Source: Ophthalmolycus amberensis
Lineage: Eukaryota > Chordata > Actinopteri > Perciformes > Zoarcidae
NCBI GenBank assembly: GCA_024529925.1
Contig: JAFEUB010001535.1
Span: 248,001 to 312,000 of the forward strand
DNA length: 64,000 nucleotides
Direction: 5' to 3'
Numbering within the stretch: the first letter of the stretch is position 1; each line of letters starts with the position of its first letter. Below, in pieces: positions 61,101 through 64,000 of this stretch. A program made the translations under genes and the position numbers. The notes below the pieces were generated by a model. The model was not told the DNA's origin, ran no database searches, and saw only the letters and a list, made by a program, of their open reading frames with translations.

Positions 61101-62705
61101 GATGGGAGTTATTTATGTCAGTAGAGTGGAGCAAAGATAGACAGCTGTGCGCAATTTAAAACACACACAAATAAGAACTCATGTTGAGACATATTTGTTG
61201 AAAATGCATGCGCACAAAAACATTTTGCAAAGACGGGGACAAAATTTAGAACAAGAATGATTGCTGGCACTTGCACAGAAAAACACCACATCGTCCTCTC
61301 TCTCCTCCAAGGGGTTTGTATTGTTGGCACATTAGCAGACATGCCTGCGGCTGGCACACTTTTGTTTGGGCTTTCCCTCTTTGAGATGGGATGGAGAATT
61401 TGCAGCTTCTGTTTATATGGAGGTGCATATTTTCCTGCATTGCGATCTTTATATTGAGGGAAATTCCTATTGGCTGTACTACAAATGCAGATGTGCATGC
61501 ACTTCCGCGACAGCCTGATTCAACGGCAGCATATCCTGCGGGGGGAAATCGCTATTCCAGCAGTTGTTGCCAACGCTGGAAAAAAAAAGGACAAAAAGAG
61601 AGTGTGAGCTAGCCTCACGGTGGCGAAGGCAGTTGCTTGGGGACGAGCGTCATTCTCTCTCCATCTTTAAGAGTTTAGCCTTCTGCGTGACAACTACGCT
61701 TGGCAGAAGGCTAAACTCTTACTGGCAACATTTTCTGTCCATTTCTGAAATTAAATGAATGACAAGTAGTACTTGTACTGTATGAAGCTTGTGCATTATG
61801 TCCCTGCTCGTCTTGTGGGAGGGGCTTATGGGCTTTTCCAGAAAACTGCCCATTGAATTACAATATGATGAAAGATCACTCTGGAATTTTTGCCCAATAA
61901 TAACCTGCCCCAGCTTTAAGGTCGCATCCGTCAGTTTTGCAGCTCAGAATTAGAATGCAGTGCGGTGTTGGAGACAAAACAACATTTAGTCATCGTGATT
62001 GGAAATGACACGTAATTACCATCAAGTGTGAAGTGTAATTAGTAAGATGGCAAGTTGTGTTTTGAGATTAGAGGAGACAGTGGGAGGGGAAGGCAACGAG
62101 AGCGGGTGTGTTCAACATTTGAAAGAAAGTAGACTTATGCCGATTAATGTTGTTAATCTTACCCATCTACGTCTACCGCCTGTCTATCTATCTATTTGGC
62201 GCTCTGTCATGGTGTGTAAATGAAGGGTAATTTTTGTCGTCTGCTCTTTGCAGGGGAGCTGGAAAAGCAGCAGGGAGCCAAGACACACTCAGTAAAGAAC
62301 AACGGCACACAGCTCGAGCTGCGCGGCAAACAGGGCTCCCCATCAGGTGTGTGTGAACACCGTCGCTTTTTCATTTTAAAACCCACCTGCAGAGACCTTG
62401 TCCTCAATTGCATTCATTTAAAGTTGAACAACTGCTGTTTTTATGAATTATTGAATTGGAAAAACACATTTATATTTTAAAAAGAGGGTCTTACAGTACA
62501 AATCTTGTATTTATCGTCTGTTGGTTGGATTGATATGAAGTGCCTTATTTTAAAGTGTATTTCTTGCTCTTAAAAAACATTTTAATAAGCAGTTAAGGAT
62601 AAAATTACAGACATTTTGCTGCCACGTCTGTCTCTTTTCCCTCCTTTTTTTGTCCGTCCAGGAAACCAGGAGATAGATGAAAGAAGTGGACACAATGCAG
62701 TAGAG
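4831..62705 (+). CDS. iqsec3: iqsec3 (BRAG3/SynArfGEF), partial gene, 12 internal exons
   Basis: IQSEC3 is a brain guanine-nucleotide exchange factor for Arf GTPases (Arf6 in particular) at inhibitory postsynapses, where it binds gephyrin (family knowledge). The coding exons seen are 4831-4911, 29007-29706, 37033-38312, 45423-45584, 49928-50050, 53175-53341, 55232-55371, 58498-58623, 59779-59878, 60315-60473, 62254-62346 and 62662-62705. All are flanked by AG and GT and all phases agree, giving 1,058 codons without a stop. Counting from the first full codon, there is an IQ motif near 281-300, Sec7 about 660-855 (MIGEFLG near 723; [13 protein letters not shown] at 769) and PH about 870-1010. 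The junction DYELSLDLKNKQ/IEMLEHKYGG and the TVLHQFCCPA block match IQSEC3 rather than IQSEC1/2 as I recall them. The N-terminal coiled-coil exon with the start codon and the 3' terminal exon are outside the window. The a/b paralogue is unresolved. Confidence 0.93.
6474..6522 (+). repeat. Poly-C followed by (CA)n
   Basis: A run of about 21 C from 6474 to 6494 is followed by about 14 AC dinucleotides to 6522. It is a compound microsatellite. Confidence 0.95.
7088..7112 (+). repeat. (GT)n microsatellite
   Basis: About 12 uninterrupted GT units. Confidence 0.9.
7254..7275 (+). repeat. Poly-C tract, 22 bp
   Basis: A pure cytosine run, likely unstable and hard to size by sequencing. Confidence 0.9.
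10963..10997 (+). repeat. (CA)n microsatellite
   Basis: About 17 CA units with a single AAA interruption at 10977. Confidence 0.9.
12340..12436 (-). mobile_element. LINE/SINE 3'-tail remnant
   Basis: Read on the minus strand it gives GTAAAGCACCTCGTAAACCTC, then a stretch like GGTGCCACATAAATAAAG and a (TTA)/(AGT)-rich tail. This resembles the common 3' end of L2/CR1-type elements in fish (AGCACTTT...GGTGCTATATAAATAAA). No coding part is present. Confidence 0.5.
12647..12966 (+). repeat. Diverged direct duplication (two copies of about 70-90 bp)
   Basis: A motif with GATTTTCTGCAGAGGCAGG occurs at 12647 and again at 12804. A second block containing GTTCAACAATGG and GAGGCA...CTGCCA occurs at 12676-12743 and 12897-12966. 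The second copy carries about 65 extra bases between the two blocks. The copies differ at several sites, so the event is not recent. Confidence 0.8.
13262..13292 (+). repeat. (CA)n microsatellite
   Basis: About 15 pure CA units. Confidence 0.92.
13636..13654 (+). promoter_or_regulatory. Candidate CTCF binding site
   Basis: The 19-mer TGGACAGCAGGGGGTGCTA follows the vertebrate CTCF core (TGGCCACCAGGGGGCGCTA) at 16 of 19 positions, including the central CAGGGGG. Occupancy cannot be judged from sequence. Confidence 0.4.
15160..15957 (-). pseudogene. LINE ORF2 remnant: endonuclease domain only
   Basis: The minus-strand frame encodes an apurinic-type endonuclease (exonuclease/endonuclease/phosphatase fold) as found at the start of L2/CR1 ORF2. 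Visible motifs are LNVRSLSGK, ILFLTETWL (the Glu that coordinates metal), KGGGVAVLF, NIYRPP and VIVGDFNIHVDNP (Asp and Asn). The C-terminal SDH motif is absent. After NYDLTHEMCYTNK the frame continues through the (TTGCC)n tail and then into flanking sequence (from about 15260 down to 15160), so the last 35 or so residues are not from the LINE. No reverse transcriptase domain follows, so the protein cannot support retrotransposition. Confidence 0.85.
15262..17450 (-). mobile_element. L2-like LINE, defective, antisense to iqsec3
   Basis: The element reads leftward. Its 3' end lies at 15262-15310 and on the minus strand reads TGAAATGTGCTATACAAATAAA followed by (TTGCC)n, a typical fish L2-type tail. 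ORF2 (from 15957) keeps only the endonuclease domain, and ORF1 (16945-16043 plus an N-terminal part in another frame up to about 17450) is an esterase-like protein. The junction near 15300 goes directly from endonuclease coding into the 3' tail, so the reverse transcriptase is missing. The 5' boundary near 17450 is approximate; I saw no clear target-site duplication. Confidence 0.82.
16043..16945 (-). pseudogene. LINE ORF1 remnant: SGNH esterase-like domain, active site lost
   Basis: A 300-residue open frame resembling the ORF1 esterase domain of fish L2/CR1 LINEs (ISGPLPPVRGGDEGFSRLFA, LFWERRHLF, NKSGVKLFASNL). In working copies the SGNH residues are Ser of GDS, Asn of G-x-ND and Asp/His of DGLH (family knowledge). 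Here the corresponding positions read GDY, HTGSCD and HGFC, so Ser, Asn, Asp and His all appear replaced while the scaffold is kept. The upstream N-terminal part (WTKPRTAKEGK, PPQQPSLQLQNRFAPLSQDP) is in another frame, meaning at least one frameshift near 16925. Confidence 0.8.
18355..18414 (+). repeat. (GT)n microsatellite, about 60 bp
   Basis: A long GT array with one TAT and one GAG interruption. Confidence 0.95.
18594..18725 (+). repeat. Dispersed GTGAGGAC-type repeat
   Basis: The segment has GTGAGGACCCA, then AGTGAGGACATTTTGG, AAGTGAGGACGTTTTGG and GGTCCTCACT. This arrangement (repeated GTGAGGAC...TTTTGG with a reverse GTCCTCAC) recurs in many fish introns as I recall it. The class is uncertain, possibly a non-autonomous DNA element. 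Confidence 0.45.
18734..18758 (+). repeat. (GT)n microsatellite
   Basis: About 12 GT units directly after the dispersed repeat. Confidence 0.9.
22049..22425. mobile_element. Palindromic MITE with long inverted arms
   Basis: The left arm (about 22050-22183) and right arm (about 22291-22425) are reverse complements over about 130 bp. They share GTTGAGTATACTTAAAAAGG, GCAACCAGCTGCAAAGGC and AGTTAACTCAAAGTGC. I count one base difference (GTAGACTC versus GTATACTC) and a 2-nt indel, apart from the A/T-rich ends. A loop of about 107 bp separates the arms. The ends are CTCTAAAAAA and TTTTTTTACAG. There is no coding capacity. The near-identity of the arms suggests recent insertion or arm homogenisation. 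Confidence 0.88.
22911..25488 (-). pseudogene. Multi-exon pseudogene of a zinc-finger-bearing fish protein family
   Basis: Minus-strand exons with good splice sites. Exon 1 starts at 25488 after CTTTCCTTCATAG and carries three C2H2-like segments: CKFFHPSQDVLLKHYRHYQ, TFKTTGALKSHLSRVHKQ and CCELCDCKVLCAPEKCIGHLRAHLKQH. It continues into an acidic linker (DLPEADEELPAE) to about 24980. A second exon, 24925-24777, reads FYRITRVDLKKIFLSSLDAH and so on, and a third is 24244-24151. The last exon, 23221-22911, reads ALVIEEWIVLEDVCDFPTAF and ALLFGLIQALNLDYPKDL, ending LKNSLLK and a stop. Stops interrupt exon 1 at 25420-25418, 25414-25412, 25381-25379 and 25114-25112. There is a frame change in the third exon and one in a T run near 22993. 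I associate it with a multicopy uncharacterised teleost family; this is unverified and the function is unknown. Confidence 0.75.
23262..23833. mobile_element. Tc1/mariner-like terminal remnant
   Basis: The right end reads AGGTCTAAATACTTTCTGAA then TGCACTGTAT, close to the terminal inverted repeat of fish Tc1-like transposons (ACAGTGCATTC...AAGTATT). The left side has ATTCACCCCCT twice (23265 and 23403), as in related elements, but no matching terminal repeat. There is no transposase coding. It lies in a pseudogene intron and the left edge is uncertain. Confidence 0.45.
26100..26240 (-). promoter_or_regulatory. AACGTT/GTTAGC cluster, possible relic promoter
   Basis: Within about 140 bp there are several GTTAGC and AACGTT motifs (near 26124, 26153, 26202 and 26227) plus CpG sites in CGGCGC, CACGTGCA and CGCGCG nearby at 26031. 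The region lies 0.6-0.75 kb upstream of the first recognisable exon of the antisense pseudogene, where its promoter would be expected. CpG is scarce in the rest of the intron by eye. The promoter role is inferred. Confidence 0.35.
26751..26800 (+). repeat. 10-bp tandem repeat x 5
   Basis: Five consecutive decamers of the form ATTGTCACGT, with C for T in the first copy and G as last base in copies 3 and 5. One copy is about one helical turn. No spacers are present. Confidence 0.95.
27457..27478 (+). repeat. (GT)n microsatellite
   Basis: About 10 GT units with one GA interruption. Confidence 0.85.
29007..29706 (+). CDS. iqsec3: iqsec3 exon B (Pro/Gln/Glu-rich linker)
   Basis: The acceptor is a pyrimidine tract ending TTTCTGCAG and the donor CAG|GTAGGG. 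It encodes residues 28-260: an acidic start (DDLSPDSSIGEEGKGGEGE), a long PQ-rich low-complexity stretch, four perfect 24-bp units (ETNPQPEP), a Glu/Arg-rich charged stretch with coiled-coil-like composition, and the conserved end SATSDYELSLDLKNKQ. Only the first and last few residues look conserved with mammals; the middle is probably disordered and fast evolving. An ATG at 28963 opens the same frame upstream but lies on the intron side of the acceptor, so I do not take it as the start. Composition leaves all frames on both strands largely open here. Confidence 0.9.
29197..29292 (+). repeat. Coding minisatellite, 24 bp x 4 in iqsec3
   Basis: Four identical head-to-tail copies of a 24-bp unit start at 29197, 29221, 29245 and 29269, each giving PETNPQPE in the gene's frame. 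A diverged fifth start follows at 29293 (PEPKSQP). Perfect identity at synonymous sites points to recent slippage or unequal exchange. Because the unit is a multiple of three, copy-number changes keep the frame. Confidence 0.95.
31470..31529. repeat. 28-bp inverted repeat with 4-nt spacer
   Basis: The left arm 31470-31497 and right arm 31502-31529 are reverse complements with one mismatch; the spacer is 31498-31501. Within each arm the TGACACTG and AGTGTCA blocks repeat the pattern. It would fold into a very tight hairpin if transcribed. Confidence 0.92.
34690..34900 (-). repeat. Dispersed repeat copy 1 (reverse orientation)
   Basis: The reverse complement contains TTTTGGTCTCTACCAACTCC, AGGGAAATATCTG, GCTGCTAAATGCTTCAC and GGCTAGTCACTAAC, then a TCTGTCTGCCGTCTG stretch. 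The same order appears at 55590-55690 in forward orientation. Boundaries are approximate and I cannot assign the class; it resembles a repeat seen widely in percomorph introns. Confidence 0.7.
37033..38312 (+). CDS. iqsec3: iqsec3 exon C (IQ motif, linker, start of Sec7)
   Basis: The acceptor is TCTTTTTTTAG and the donor AATGT|GTGAGT (phase 2). It encodes residues 261-686. First comes IEMLEHKYGG, then the IQ motif RAACKIQTAFRQHQLSKNF, which in this family binds calmodulin. Next are the conserved blocks NSLLESRLPRRISLRKV, LVRSPSLP and EDSFTEQVQSLAKSIDDAL, ten alanines (402-411) followed by GGGDGGEG, and LMMAFRDVTVQ. A proline-rich acidic region follows, with PPPPP runs that could bind SH3, WW or EVH1 domains (inference), then a Ser-rich stretch and the conserved LPRYHCENPASCKSPTLSTD that leads into Sec7 (RKRLYRIGLNLFN). 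The large coding exon matches IQSEC family gene structure. Confidence 0.95.
37456..37485 (+). repeat. GCA trinucleotide tract encoding polyalanine
   Basis: One GCT plus nine GCA codons in frame give ten alanines, followed by GGA codons (Gly). The mammalian protein has only a short alanine stretch near this place as I recall it. A pure GCA/CAG run of this kind is prone to length change. Confidence 0.95.
41529..41622 (+). repeat. GA-rich polypurine tract
   Basis: About 95 bases, nearly all purine, dominated by GAGA runs. Low complexity with a potential for triplex formation. Confidence 0.85.
43949..43970 (+). repeat. (AC)n microsatellite
   Basis: Eleven AC units. A short C15 run lies upstream at 43796-43810. 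Confidence 0.9.
45423..45584 (+). CDS. iqsec3: iqsec3 exon D (Sec7, catalytic motif 1)
   Basis: The acceptor is TTTGTTTCAG and the donor CTGGA|GTGAGT. The first base completes a Val codon with GT of the previous exon. It reads NPDKGLQFLISRGFIPDTP, then IGVAHFLLQRKGLSRQMIG, EFLGNSKKPFNRDVL and the first two bases of Asp. This is the Sec7 core with the GEFLG segment, in the part of the domain that carries the catalytic acidic finger acting on Arf-GDP. Nearly identical to mammalian IQSEC3 as I know it. Confidence 0.95.
48727..48845 (+). repeat. Degenerate (GTA/GTG)n stretch
   Basis: Many GTA, GTG and AGT triplets in an imperfect array. Lack of stop codons in this composition explains the open frames on both strands here. 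Confidence 0.8.
49098..49153 (+). repeat. (GT)n microsatellite, about 56 bp
   Basis: A long GT array with a single GG interruption at 49140-49141. Confidence 0.95.
49849..49868 (+). repeat. Poly-C tract near the exon E acceptor
   Basis: Twenty cytosines, 60 bp upstream of the exon E start, inside the pyrimidine-rich intron end. Length variation here could affect the strength of the splice acceptor (inference). Confidence 0.9.
49928..50050 (+). CDS. iqsec3: iqsec3 exon E (Sec7, motif 2)
   Basis: The acceptor is TGTGCTCAACAG and the donor TTTAG|GTAATT. The exon reads CVVDEMDFSGMELDEALRKF then [20 protein letters not shown], with a Ser codon split across the next intron. GEAQK is the Sec7 motif 2 that contacts the Arf switch regions. 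A run of 20 cytosines lies 60 bp upstream, within the pyrimidine-rich end of the intron. Confidence 0.95.
50051..53174 (+). other. iqsec3 intron E-F, 3,124 bp
   Basis: Begins GTAATT and ends CACCAACAG. It contains (CA)n at 51178-51201 and a short (CA)n near 52187. Otherwise no recognisable feature. Confidence 0.9.
53175..53341 (+). CDS. iqsec3: iqsec3 exon F (Sec7, C-terminal half)
   Basis: The acceptor is CACCAACAG and the donor CGGG|GTAAGT. It encodes QRFCMCNPDVVQQFHNPDTI, then [20 protein letters not shown] and PDRKMMLEDFIRNLR, and ends with one base of a Gly codon. [14 protein letters not shown] is the hallmark Sec7 helix near the Arf-binding groove. Confidence 0.95.
53342..55231 (+). 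other. iqsec3 intron F-G, 1,890 bp
   Basis: Begins GTAAGT and ends CATCTTAG. It holds a short (ATT)n near 53488 and a poly-C run at 54687-54697. No other feature seen. Confidence 0.9.
55232..55371 (+). CDS. iqsec3: iqsec3 exon G (end of Sec7, Sec7-PH linker)
   Basis: The acceptor is CACATCTTAG and the donor AAAACA|GTAAGG. It begins by completing Gly, then reads VDDGADIPRDMVVGIYERIQ and LRELRSNEDHVTYVSKVEQS before IVGMKT. It covers the last Sec7 helices and the conserved linker into PH. It ends on a whole codon. Confidence 0.95.
55560..55700 (+). repeat. Dispersed repeat copy 2 (forward orientation)
   Basis: It contains GTTTTTGGTCTTCTCCTGAG, GGAAATATCTGGC, GCTGCTAAATGCTTCAC and CAGCTAGTCGCTAAC, then ATCTGCCGTCTTC. 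It matches the reverse complement of 34700-34880 in the same order. Confidence 0.7.
56322..56428 (+). mobile_element. LINE 3'-tail remnant with (TTGAA)n
   Basis: It ends with TTTTGGGCTATACAAAAAATAAA followed by TTGAATTGAATTGAAT, which looks like the 3' end of L2-type LINEs with a pentamer tail, as at 15262 but a different subfamily. There is no coding part and the left edge is uncertain. Confidence 0.5.
56430..56700 (+). repeat. TTAGCAT/GTTAGCAT-rich dispersed repeat
   Basis: It includes GTTAGCATGTAGACATTAGC, ATTTAGCTGAAG, ACATGCCAACATGCTAAACT and CATGTTAGCATTAGCATAG. This sequence type recurs in many fish introns. The class is unknown. Confidence 0.5.
58498..58623 (+). CDS. iqsec3: iqsec3 exon H (PH domain, first part)
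   Basis: The acceptor is CTTTCTCTGCAG and the donor GTG|GTTAGT, a slightly weak donor. It reads VLSVPHRRLVCCSRLFEVTD, then VNKAQKQAAHQREVFLFNDLIV, all in whole codons. This is the first half of the PH domain, which binds phosphoinositides and assists membrane-dependent GEF activity in this family. Confidence 0.95.
58624..59778 (+). other. iqsec3 intron H-I, 1,155 bp
   Basis: Begins GTTAGT and ends TTTTGCAG. I see nothing else in it. Confidence 0.9.
59779..59878 (+). CDS. iqsec3: iqsec3 exon I (PH domain, middle)
   Basis: The acceptor is GTTGTTTTGCAG and the donor GAAT|GTAAGT. It encodes ILKLCPKKKSSAAYTFCKAM then GLLGMQFHLFENE and one base of Tyr. LKLCPKKKSS is a signature of the IQSEC PH domain. 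Confidence 0.95.
59879..60314 (+). other. iqsec3 intron I-J, 436 bp
   Basis: Begins GTAAGT and ends CCCCCAG. No other feature. Confidence 0.93.
60315..60473 (+). CDS. iqsec3: iqsec3 exon J (PH domain, last part)
   Basis: The acceptor is GCGCTCCCCCAG and the donor GAGT|GTAAGT. It reads YPHGITILSPFGSDKKQVLN, FCAQSAEELLKFVEDLKESI and AEVSEMEQIRIE, then one base of Trp. The C-terminal PH helix is in KFVEDLKESIAEV. A possible GT after AAGCAG at 60367 would cut the exon short, but the frame continues in the conserved VLNFCA sequence, so the longer exon is used. Confidence 0.95.
60474..62253 (+). other. iqsec3 intron J-K, 1,780 bp
   Basis: Begins GTAAGT and ends CTTTGCAG. It contains the 19-bp perfect inverted repeat at 61668-61721. 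No coding feature recognised. Confidence 0.9.
61668..61721. repeat. 19-bp perfect inverted repeat, 16-nt loop
   Basis: Arms at 61668-61686 and 61703-61721 are perfect reverse complements (TAAGAGTTTAGCCTTCTGC). The loop is 61687-61702. It is hairpin-forming on either strand. Confidence 0.93.
62254..62346 (+). CDS. iqsec3: iqsec3 exon K (post-PH helix and linker)
   Basis: The acceptor is GCTCTTTGCAG and the donor ATCAG|GTGTGT. It completes Trp, then reads ELEKQQGAKTHSVKNNGTQL and ELRGKQGSPS. ELEKQQG and KQGSP match the mammalian protein just after the PH domain. Confidence 0.93.
62347..62661 (+). other. iqsec3 intron K-L, 315 bp
   Basis: Begins GTGTGT (a weak donor) and ends GTCCGTCCAG. Nothing else seen. 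Confidence 0.9.
62662..62705 (+). CDS. iqsec3: iqsec3 exon L (44 nt)
   Basis: The acceptor is TTTGTCCGTCCAG and the donor GAG|GTAAGT. It reads (G)NQEIDERSGHNAVE and ends on a whole codon. It corresponds to the mammalian stretch ending STVE before VSIHNRLQ, but is shorter and more diverged. The following exon (VSIHN...) and the stop codon are not found before 64000. Confidence 0.88.
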
Positions 62706-63161
62706 GTAAGTACTTAGTTATAGGGCCATGTCCCAAATAACAGGTAAGTCAGTACAGGGTGTCAGTATCAAGGTAGGATGAAGTAGGAATAAACCCCAGG
62801 ACTAGTCATATCTTTCGGGCTAGAGGCGTCAAGCAGCAGTGGGTGAAGAGTGGATGAGAGAACGAGTGCTGCTGGGTAAAGTGCTGCGAGTGTCTGAGGT
62901 AACCCACCCAAACTACATAAATTAGATTAAAGTATTTTGCCGTACAAAAATTAAAGATGGTGGGTTTGGGGAAATTAATAAAATCATAACCTATGCACAG
63001 AAAACACATCCGACTCGGAGGCTTAAATATCAAAAAAAAAAGAAAAGAATAGGTTGTAATTAGCTTCACAAGCTCAGGCAGAATTTTTCTGGCGTTTAAA
63101 ATAGTGAAAAAGAAAGAAGCCATCATTGCTGAAAGTAGCCGAGGACATGTGTGGAATGCAT

Positions 63162-63202
<41 letters not shown>

Positions 63203-64000
63203 CCACGTGCAGCACCAAGACCTTAATTAACACAGTAACATGCGGGCGGATAAATTTAACGCTCGTTTGACCTAGAAACGTCACCTCTCCACCCCTCTGC
63301 CAGATCTCTGGGGGGAAACTTCTCGTGCGAACATTTCACGCAAGCAATAGAGCAAGCTGAACCACAGTACCCATGGGGCTTTGCAATTACCATCCTAGTG
63401 GCATCAGATGACCTTTTCCCTCATCATTTCTCTGGCTGTGGAGAGGAAAAACAAACAGACAGGGTCAATTTGACACTCAGTGGCGGTTTAATTTCACACA
63501 GCTCACTCTTAATGCTGCAGGCTGTGAATCTGTACTCAGGTGCTGGTTAGAGCGAGTGGACATATACATCGCACTCAAAACGGTTTTAAAGCCATGCATG
63601 CCTGTAGAATAACAATAATTACAGCAGAGCAAACATGCTTTCATTGCTGCACAAGAGATATTTCAAAGACGTAAAAAAATATCTATTTATTTTTTTAAAT
63701 GTGCAATGTCTCTTTTATGCATACAAGTGCTTTCTCTCTCTCTCGCTCTCTCTCTGAGCAGCCTTTGGGTCCTCGTAATAGGGAGCGATGATCAGGCCAG
63801 TCTTCAAGGTTGCCTGAGCTCCCTTCACCAGCCGTCATCCCCTCTGCCATGCAGCGTGCAGTAAATGTCAGTGGCTGGTGGGGAGCCGTTAGCTGTCCAA
63901 ACACATTTATCTTGGATAGCAGGAGGGTCACACAGAGAATCCTGCGCATACTCGAGGCGTGAATGACTGAATCCCACAGCAAGCTTCTATAAATCTCAAG
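62706..64000 (+). other. iqsec3 intron after exon L (cut by window edge)
   Basis: Begins GTAAGT. It contains (GT)n at 63165-63200. I looked for the next exon, expected to start with VSIHNRLQ-like codons in phase 0, and did not find it before the window ends. Confidence 0.85.
63165..63200 (+). repeat. (GT)n microsatellite
   Basis: About 18 pure GT units. Confidence 0.93.

Overview
The window is a piece of a vertebrate nuclear genome, almost certainly a ray-finned fish (teleost, probably percomorph). The reasons are split coding exons with GT-AG introns, compact 0.3-24 kb introns, many (GT)n and poly-C tracts, an L2-like LINE ending in a (TTGCC)n tail, a long palindromic MITE, a Tc1-like end, and the AACGTTAGC-rich sequence common in fish.

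One protein-coding gene dominates. On the + strand from 4831 to 62705 lie twelve consecutive internal exons of iqsec3 (BRAG3/SynArfGEF), a brain Arf GEF of inhibitory postsynapses. The exons sum to 3,175 nt (1,058 complete codons plus one leading base) and every junction keeps phase. In order they encode a short conserved N-terminal block (4831-4911), a Pro/Gln/Glu-rich region (29007-29706), the IQ motif, polyalanine, polyproline and start of Sec7 (37033-38312), the rest of Sec7 (45423-55371), the PH domain (58498-60473) and a short tail (62254-62705). The start codon with its coiled-coil exon, and the 3' terminal exon, lie outside the window. The 81-nt exon at 4831 is separated from the next by a 24 kb intron and was found only by translation similarity plus phase. 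Whether this is iqsec3a or iqsec3b cannot be told here.

Everything else is intronic. Inside the 24 kb intron are (a) an antisense L2-like LINE (15262 to about 17450) whose ORF1 esterase-like domain has lost its catalytic residues and whose ORF2 jumps from the endonuclease domain straight to the 3' tail, with no reverse transcriptase; (b) a 377-bp palindromic MITE (22049-22425); (c) an antisense multi-exon pseudogene (25488-22911) of a zinc-finger-bearing family that I believe is multicopy in fish, with at least four stops and two frameshifts but intact-looking splice sites; and (d) a CpG-rich AACGTT cluster upstream of that pseudogene. Other introns hold dispersed repeats, two strong hairpins (31470-31529 and 61668-61721) and microsatellites.

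I see no operon, CRISPR array, rRNA, tRNA or new multi-gene system. The most notable items are the hidden 81-nt exon, the coding 24-bp minisatellite, the antisense pseudogene with conserved splicing, and the catalytically blank LINE.
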